NCBI RefSeq assembly: GCF_965279545.1 | Contig: NZ_OZ257250.1 | Location: 62,001 to 126,000 of the forward strand | Origin: Methylibium sp965279545 | GTDB lineage: Bacteria; Pseudomonadota; Gammaproteobacteria; Burkholderiales; Burkholderiaceae_C | Length of the DNA stretch: 64,000 nt | Reading direction: 5' to 3' | Shown here: in pieces, positions 60,025 through 64,000 of the stretch | Numbering within the stretch: position 1 is the stretch's first letter | Layout: every line of letters begins with the position of its first letter | The notes under the pieces: generated by a model | Database searches by the model: none | Seen by the model: the letters and a program-made list of their open reading frames with translations, nothing else | What the model was told of the DNA's origin: nothing | Position numbers and translations under genes: made by a program

Positions 60025-62316
60025 TCAGGGCTTGACGCGCGCGACCCGCAGCACCGACGGCGAGCGCTTCAATGCGCGCAGCGTGTCGGCCAGGTGCAGC
60101 CGGTCGCGCACGGCCAGCAGCAGGCGCAGCTCGGTGGTCTCGGTGGCGCGCTCGTCGCCCATGTCGATGTGCACGATGTCCGCCTCGGCGCCGCTGACGG
60201 CGGTGGCGATCTGGGCCAGCACGCCCTTGCCGTTGTTGACCAGCACCGTCACCGCGGTCTCGAAGCTGCGCTGCGGCGCCTCGGACCATTCGACGGTGAT
60301 CCAGGGCTCGCTGTCGCGGCCGAACAGGCGCTTGGCGGTGCTGCATTCGGCGGTGTGCACCATCAGGCCCTCACCGCGCCCGAGGTAGCCGACGATCGCG
60401 TCGCCCGGCACCGGGCGGCAGCACTCGGCGAGCTGCACCGTCGCCCCTTCGCTGCCGTCGATCACGACCGTGCCTTGCGAGGGCATGCCCTCGTCGGCGC
60501 CGTAGCGGCCCATCGTCAGCGTCAGCGCATCGGGTTTGGCGCCGCGCTCGGCGAGCAGAGACGCCATGCGTTTGGCGACGATGCTCGGGATCTTCTTGCC
60601 CAGCCCGATTTCGGTCAGCAGCTCGTCGCGCTTCCTGGTGCCGCTCCAGCGCAGCAGCGCCTGCCACACGGCGCCTTCGGCGCCGGCCGAGGTCTCGTCG
60701 CCACCCGGCAGCGCCAGCCCCTCGGCACGGATCGCCTGCGCCAACAGCTTGTGGCCGAGTTGCAGCGATTCCTCGGCCTCCATGTTCTTCAGGTAGTGGC
60801 GAATGCGCGAACGGGCGCGGCCGGTGCGCACGAAGTTCAGCCACGCCGGGTTGGGGCGGGCGCCGGCCGCGGTGACGATCTCGACCGCATCGCCGCTGCG
60901 TAGCGCCGTGCGCAGCGGTGCCGGCTCGCCATTGATCTTCGCGGCGATGCAATGGTCTCCGACATCGCTGTGGATCGCATAGGCGAAGTCCACCGCCGTG
61001 GCGCCCTTGGGCAGTGCCAGGATCTTGCTCCTGGGGGTGAAGACGTAGACCGAGTCGGGGAACAGGTCGATCTTCACATGCTCCAGGAACTCGGCCGAGT
61101 CGCGCGTCTCGTCCTGGATGTCGAGCAGCGACTGCAACCACATCGCACCGATGTTCTGGGCGTCGGCGCTGCCGTGGGTCTTGTACATCCAGTGCGCCGC
61201 GATGCCCTTTTCGGCCACCATGTGCATCGGTCCGGTGCGGACCTGGAACTCGACCGCCGTGCCGAGCGGGCTGACCAGCGTCGTGTGCAGCGACTGGTAG
61301 CCATTGGCCTTGGGAATCGCGATGTAGTCCTTGAAGCGCCCGGGCACCGGCTTGTAGAGCTGGTGCAGCACACCCAGCGCGAGGTAGCACTCCGGCAGGG
61401 TGTTCACGACGATGCGAAAGCCGAAGACGTCGCTGACCTGCGCGAAGCTCAGGTGCTTCTCGTCCATCTTGTTGTAGATGGAGTAGATGGTCTTCTCGCG
61501 GCCCGACACCTGCACCGGCAGTTTGGCCTCCTTGAAGGCCTTCTCGACGTCGCGCTGCACGCGCTCGACGATGTCGCGGCGGTGGCCACGGGCCCGCAGC
61601 ACCGCCTTGCTCAAGGCGGCCTGACGCCACGGCCGCAATTGCTGGAAGGACAGCTCCTGCAGCTGCCGGTAGGTCTCGTTGAGGCCGAGGCGGTGCGCTA
61701 TCGGCGCATAGATCTCGATCGTCTCGCGTGCGATGCGCTCGCGCTTGACTGGCAGCACCGCATCGATCGTGCGCATGTTGTGCAGCCGGTCGGCCAGCTT
61801 GACGAGGATCACGCGCACGTCGCGCGCCATCGCCAGCAGCATCTTGCGAAAGCTCTCGGCCTGCGACTCCTCGCGGGTGCTGAACTGCAGCTTGTCGAGC
61901 TTGGTGAGGCCGTCGACCAGGTCGGCCGTCGGCGCGCCGAAACGCTCGATCAGCTCGGCTTTGCCGATGCCGCAGTCTTCCATCGCGTCGTGCATCAGCG
62001 CGGCCATGATGGCCTGCGCGTCGAGCTTCCAGTCGGCACACAGGCCGGCCACCGCGATCGGGTGCGTGATGTAGGGCTCGCCGCTGGCGCGGAACTGGCC
62101 GAGATGCGCCTCGTCGGCGAACTTGTAGGCTTCCCGCACGCGCTTGATATCGGCAGCGTCGAGGTAGGACAGCTTGTGCGTCAGGGCGGCGAACGAGGCG
62201 GCCTCGGCGTCGCTGGTGGCGGCGTCCTGTTCGGCCACGGCGCTGTTGCCGAGCATGAAGGACGGCAGTGCCTGGCTCAGCTTTCTACGGACGGCAAGAA
62301 CGGCACGCGAGGGCAT
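60025..62316 (-). CDS. spoT: bifunctional (p)ppGpp synthetase/hydrolase SpoT
   Basis: 763 residues. The N-terminal HD hydrolase domain is intact (ITHPIAVA and MHDAMEDCG), unlike RelA. The synthetase region shows YSIYNKMDEK and FGFRIVV, then TGS (VFTPRSKILALPKGATAVDFAYA) and a C-terminal ACT domain (residues about 690-760). It balances the alarmone under stress. Separated from rpoZ by a spacer containing a terminator. Confidence 0.96.
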   Translation of the reverse strand: MPSRAVLAVRRKLSQALPSFMLGNSAVAEQDAATSDAEAASFAALTHKLSYLDAADIKRVREAYKFADEAHLGQFRASGEPYITHPIAVAGLCADWKLDAQAIMAALMHDAMEDCGIGKAELIERFGAPTADLVDGLTKLDKLQFSTREESQAESFRKMLLAMARDVRVILVKLADRLHNMRTIDAVLPVKRERIARETIEIYAPIAHRLGLNETYRQLQELSFQQLRPWRQAALSKAVLRARGHRRDIVERVQRDVEKAFKEAKLPVQVSGREKTIYSIYNKMDEKHLSFAQVSDVFGFRIVVNTLPECYLALGVLHQLYKPVPGRFKDYIAIPKANGYQSLHTTLVSPLGTAVEFQVRTGPMHMVAEKGIAAHWMYKTHGSADAQNIGAMWLQSLLDIQDETRDSAEFLEHVKIDLFPDSVYVFTPRSKILALPKGATAVDFAYAIHSDVGDHCIAAKINGEPAPLRTALRSGDAVEIVTAAGARPNPAWLNFVRTGRARSRIRHYLKNMEAEESLQLGHKLLAQAIRAEGLALPGGDETSAGAEGAVWQALLRWSGTRKRDELLTEIGLGKKIPSIVAKRMASLLAERGAKPDALTLTMGRYGADEGMPSQGTVVIDGSEGATVQLAECCRPVPGDAIVGYLGRGEGLMVHTAECSTAKRLFGRDSEPWITVEWSEAPQRSFETAVTVLVNNGKGVLAQIATAVSGAEADIVHIDMGDERATETTELRLLLAVRDRLHLADTLRALKRSPSVLRVARVKP

Positions 62317-62414
62317 GTCCTCATGGTAGCTTGCCCGTCGCCGTCACCTGCGAGGCACGCGAAACGACCCTGTCGGCAGCGGCTGCTGGTTGCAGCGGTC
62401 CGCCCGGCGCCAAC

Positions 62415-62442
62415 GAAAACGGCCCGCCAAAAGGCGGGCCGT
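62415..62442 (-). terminator. Rho-independent terminator between rpoZ and spoT
   Basis: A 10-bp perfect stem ACGGCCCGCC/GGCGGGCCGT (62419-62428 with 62433-62442), four-base loop, followed on the minus strand by TTTTCGTT. It should end or attenuate the gmk-rpoZ transcript before spoT. Confidence 0.72.
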
Positions 62443-62533
62443 CAGGGTTCAGCGCAGCGCCTCAGGCGCTCAGATCGTGGTGCAGCCGCGACCTCCCCCA
62501 GGGGGCGCGGGCTCGAACCCAGTCGTGCCAGCG

Positions 62534-62737
62534 TTACACCGGCACCTTGCGCAGCATCTCGATGCCGATATGGCCTTCGGCGATCTCGCGCAGCGCGGTC
62601 ACGCCGGGTTTGTTCTTGCTCTCCACCTTCGGTGCGTGACCCTGGCTCAGCATGCGGGCCCGGTAGGTGGCTGCCAGCACGAGCTGGAAGCGGTTGGGGA
62701 TCTTGGTCAGGCAGTCTTCGACGGTGATGCGGGCCAT
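62534..62737 (-). CDS. rpoZ: RNA polymerase omega subunit
   Basis: 67 residues from ATG 62737; a longer start at 62773 is rejected because ARITVEDCL is the family N-terminus. IPNRFQLVLAATYRARML and LREIAEGHIG are typical. It helps polymerase assembly and forms part of a ppGpp site. It lies 32 nt after gmk and upstream of spoT, a common order. Confidence 0.95.
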   Translation of the reverse strand: MARITVEDCLTKIPNRFQLVLAATYRARMLSQGHAPKVESKNKPGVTALREIAEGHIGIEMLRKVPV

Positions 62738-62769
62738 GGACAGGTCTCCGGGCGGAAAGAGGTAGGAGG

Positions 62770-63390
62770 TCAATCCAGGTGCAGAGCCTGGAACACGGCC
62801 GCCTTGCTGCGGCGCAGACGGGAGTATTTTAGCCGCTGCGAGTGAACGATGGCTTTCAGGTCGAACAAGGCCGTCTCGAACACCGCGTTGATCACCACGT
62901 AGTCGAAGTGCCTGGCCTGGGCCACTTCCTCACGGGCATTGTTCATGCGGGTCTCGATCACGGGGGGCGGATCCTCACCACGACGCTGCAGGCGCTGCAG
63001 CAGTTCGTCCCAGCTCGGCGGCAGGATGAAGATCAGCACTGCGTTCGGGAACAGGCGCTTGATCTGCAGCGCGCCCTGCCAGTCGATCTCGAGCACGACG
63101 TCTTCGCCGTCCTGCAGCCGCTGCTCGATCTCGACGCGCGAGGTGCCGTACAGGTTGCCGTGGACCTCGGCCCACTCGAAGAACGCGCCTTCCATGACCA
63201 TGTCGCGGAAGCTCGGCTCGTCGATGAAGTGGTATTCGCGCCCCTCGACTTCCTGGCCGCGCGGCGGGCGCGTCGTGTGCGACACCGAGACCGCGAGGTG
63301 CGAGTCGAGCTCGAGCAGTGCCTTGACCAGGCTCGATTTGCCGGCCCCGCTCGGGGCGGCGACGACGAAGAGGTTGCCGGGGGTGTCCAT
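62770..63390 (-). CDS. gmk: guanylate kinase
   Basis: 206 residues from ATG 63390. P-loop APSGAGKSSL, GMP-binding REYHFID, and ILPPSWDELLQRLQRRGED are diagnostic. Converts GMP to GDP with ATP. First of gmk-rpoZ. Its usual upstream neighbour yicC is missing; instead a toxin-type gene ends 210 nt away on the same strand. The 209-nt gap must hold its promoter, and I see no clean one. Confidence 0.96.
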   Translation of the reverse strand: MDTPGNLFVVAAPSGAGKSSLVKALLELDSHLAVSVSHTTRPPRGQEVEGREYHFIDEPSFRDMVMEGAFFEWAEVHGNLYGTSRVEIEQRLQDGEDVVLEIDWQGALQIKRLFPNAVLIFILPPSWDELLQRLQRRGEDPPPVIETRMNNAREEVAQARHFDYVVINAVFETALFDLKAIVHSQRLKYSRLRRSKAAVFQALHLD

Positions 63391-63599
63391 CGGTGTCAGC
63401 GCCTCATTCGATGTTCTGCACCTGAAGCTCGGGATCGATTCCAAGCAGTTGATTTTTCAAGGGAACCATCTCTGCAGCACCTCCGAACCCGCCTATAAAA
63501 CCGCCATCAAACGTGAGATTTCATGGCACTGTATGAACGGATTGCCGTACGGCCCAAACAAGATCAAGCAGGATGATTCTAACGAGCGGCTTCGACGGT

Positions 63600-64000
63600 T
63601 CACTGCGCGTCGCCGAAGATCTTGCGCGCTCGATCCAGTGGATCGTGCAGCCTAGCAGCGAGGTCTCTCACGATGTCTGGCAGCGGCTTCGGCGCGATCT
63701 CGTTCTTGAGGAGGAGCGCCTTCCAGATGGCCTGGCGAGTCGGATCGTTCGCGAACTCATCGGCCAATCCGATCGGCGCGTTGGCCGGCACCGCCATGCC
63801 TCGACGCGAGAAGGTTGCGGCGATCGCCGTTGCCAACAAATCCGAGTCCAAGGTCTCGCGATCGAGCATGACCCAGAGGTCGAGGTAGTCCTTCATGCGC
63901 GTGTTCAACATGCCCAGCAGCGCGATGGCGTGGAGCTTCTCTGCGATGACGGTGTAGACCGGGTAGGTACGCAACTGCGGGGCAGGGAAGTCTGCGATCA
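63600..64000 (-). CDS. AbiEii-type nucleotidyltransferase toxin (N-terminus beyond window)
   Basis: The reading frame from the TGA at 63600 is open to the window end, so the N-terminal part, including the catalytic GS-x10-D motif, is not visible. The visible 133 residues contain the AbiEii/DUF1814 C-terminal hallmark TVIAEKLHAIALLG, MKDYLDLWVML and the rest of a helical tail. AbiEii is the toxin of a type IV toxin-antitoxin or abortive phage infection pair whose antitoxin is AbiEi, expected just beyond the edge. GC content is slightly lower than its neighbours. Confidence 0.82.
   Translation of the reverse strand, partial: IADFPAPQLRTYPVYTVIAEKLHAIALLGMLNTRMKDYLDLWVMLDRETLDSDLLATAIAATFSRRGMAVPANAPIGLADEFANDPTRQAIWKALLLKNEIAPKPLPDIVRDLAARLHDPLDRARKIFGDAQ

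Noticed and set aside
62500..62526. T-arm-like sequence (GGCTCGAACCC) suggesting a tRNA remnant
   Set aside because: No acceptor stem, anticodon arm or CCA can be fitted on either strand.

Overview
The window reads as one contiguous piece of chromosome from a GC-rich (by eye high-60s % GC), motile betaproteobacterium, most likely Burkholderiales of the Rubrivivax/Leptothrix/Methylibium type. The support is the FlhDC flagellar master regulator, sigma-28 class flagellar promoters, the gmk-rpoZ-spoT block, GreB and GluQ-RS, and the general style of the signalling proteins. The genus is an inference. I see no insertion sequence, integrase, CRISPR array or rRNA. There is one tRNA, tRNA-Ser(UGA).

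Layout. 1-5.6 kb: housekeeping genes (partial metallo-hydrolase, RhlE RNA helicase behind a long hairpin-rich leader, RsgA, PhhB, Ste24-type protease, oligoribonuclease). 5.8-8.8 kb: a run of small envelope and stress proteins on the minus strand (CsbD, BON lipoprotein, ferritin-like, YqjE/YqjD-like, DUF1328). 9-11.6 kb: a divergent CHASE3 histidine kinase/NarL-type regulator pair plus an orphan receiver protein. 11.7-18 kb: GluQ-RS, a LysR regulator divergent from pirin and two flavin reductases, a Baeyer-Villiger-type monooxygenase and a DUF599 membrane protein. 18.1-23.6 kb: a minus-strand operon-like run encoding a secreted cyanophycinase, a complete aotJQMP-type basic amino acid ABC transporter, and an AotO/CphZ-like zinc hydrolase. 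This looks like a complete route from cyanophycin to aspartate and arginine. 23.9-25.3 kb: TrhO and a small membrane protein.

25.4-38.9 kb is a flagellar island. flhD, flhC, a membrane-anchored methyltransferase, motA, motB, cheY and cheZ lie on the minus strand. An O-GlcNAc-transferase-like protein and a second methyltransferase follow, also on the minus strand. Two paralogous flagellins, fliD, fliS, fliT and ycgR lie on the plus strand. Four sites match the sigma-28 pattern with an identical 11-nt gap, in front of motA, the first flagellin, fliD and fliS. 39-50 kb continues on the same strand with a signalling cluster: a multi-PAS HWE-type kinase coupled to a receiver protein, a BarA-like hybrid kinase, a REC-PAS-GGDEF-EAL protein and a GGDEF protein. 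Next to YcgR, this suggests a c-di-GMP control module for motility.

50-64 kb: two small unknown proteins, tRNA-Ser, ApaH, a CNNM/CorC-type membrane protein, an SDR dehydrogenase, a probable copper-uptake cluster (TonB-dependent receptor, YcnI-like, DUF2946), GreB, a CaiB-type CoA-transferase, SpoT, RpoZ and Gmk. The window ends inside an AbiEii-type nucleotidyltransferase toxin gene.
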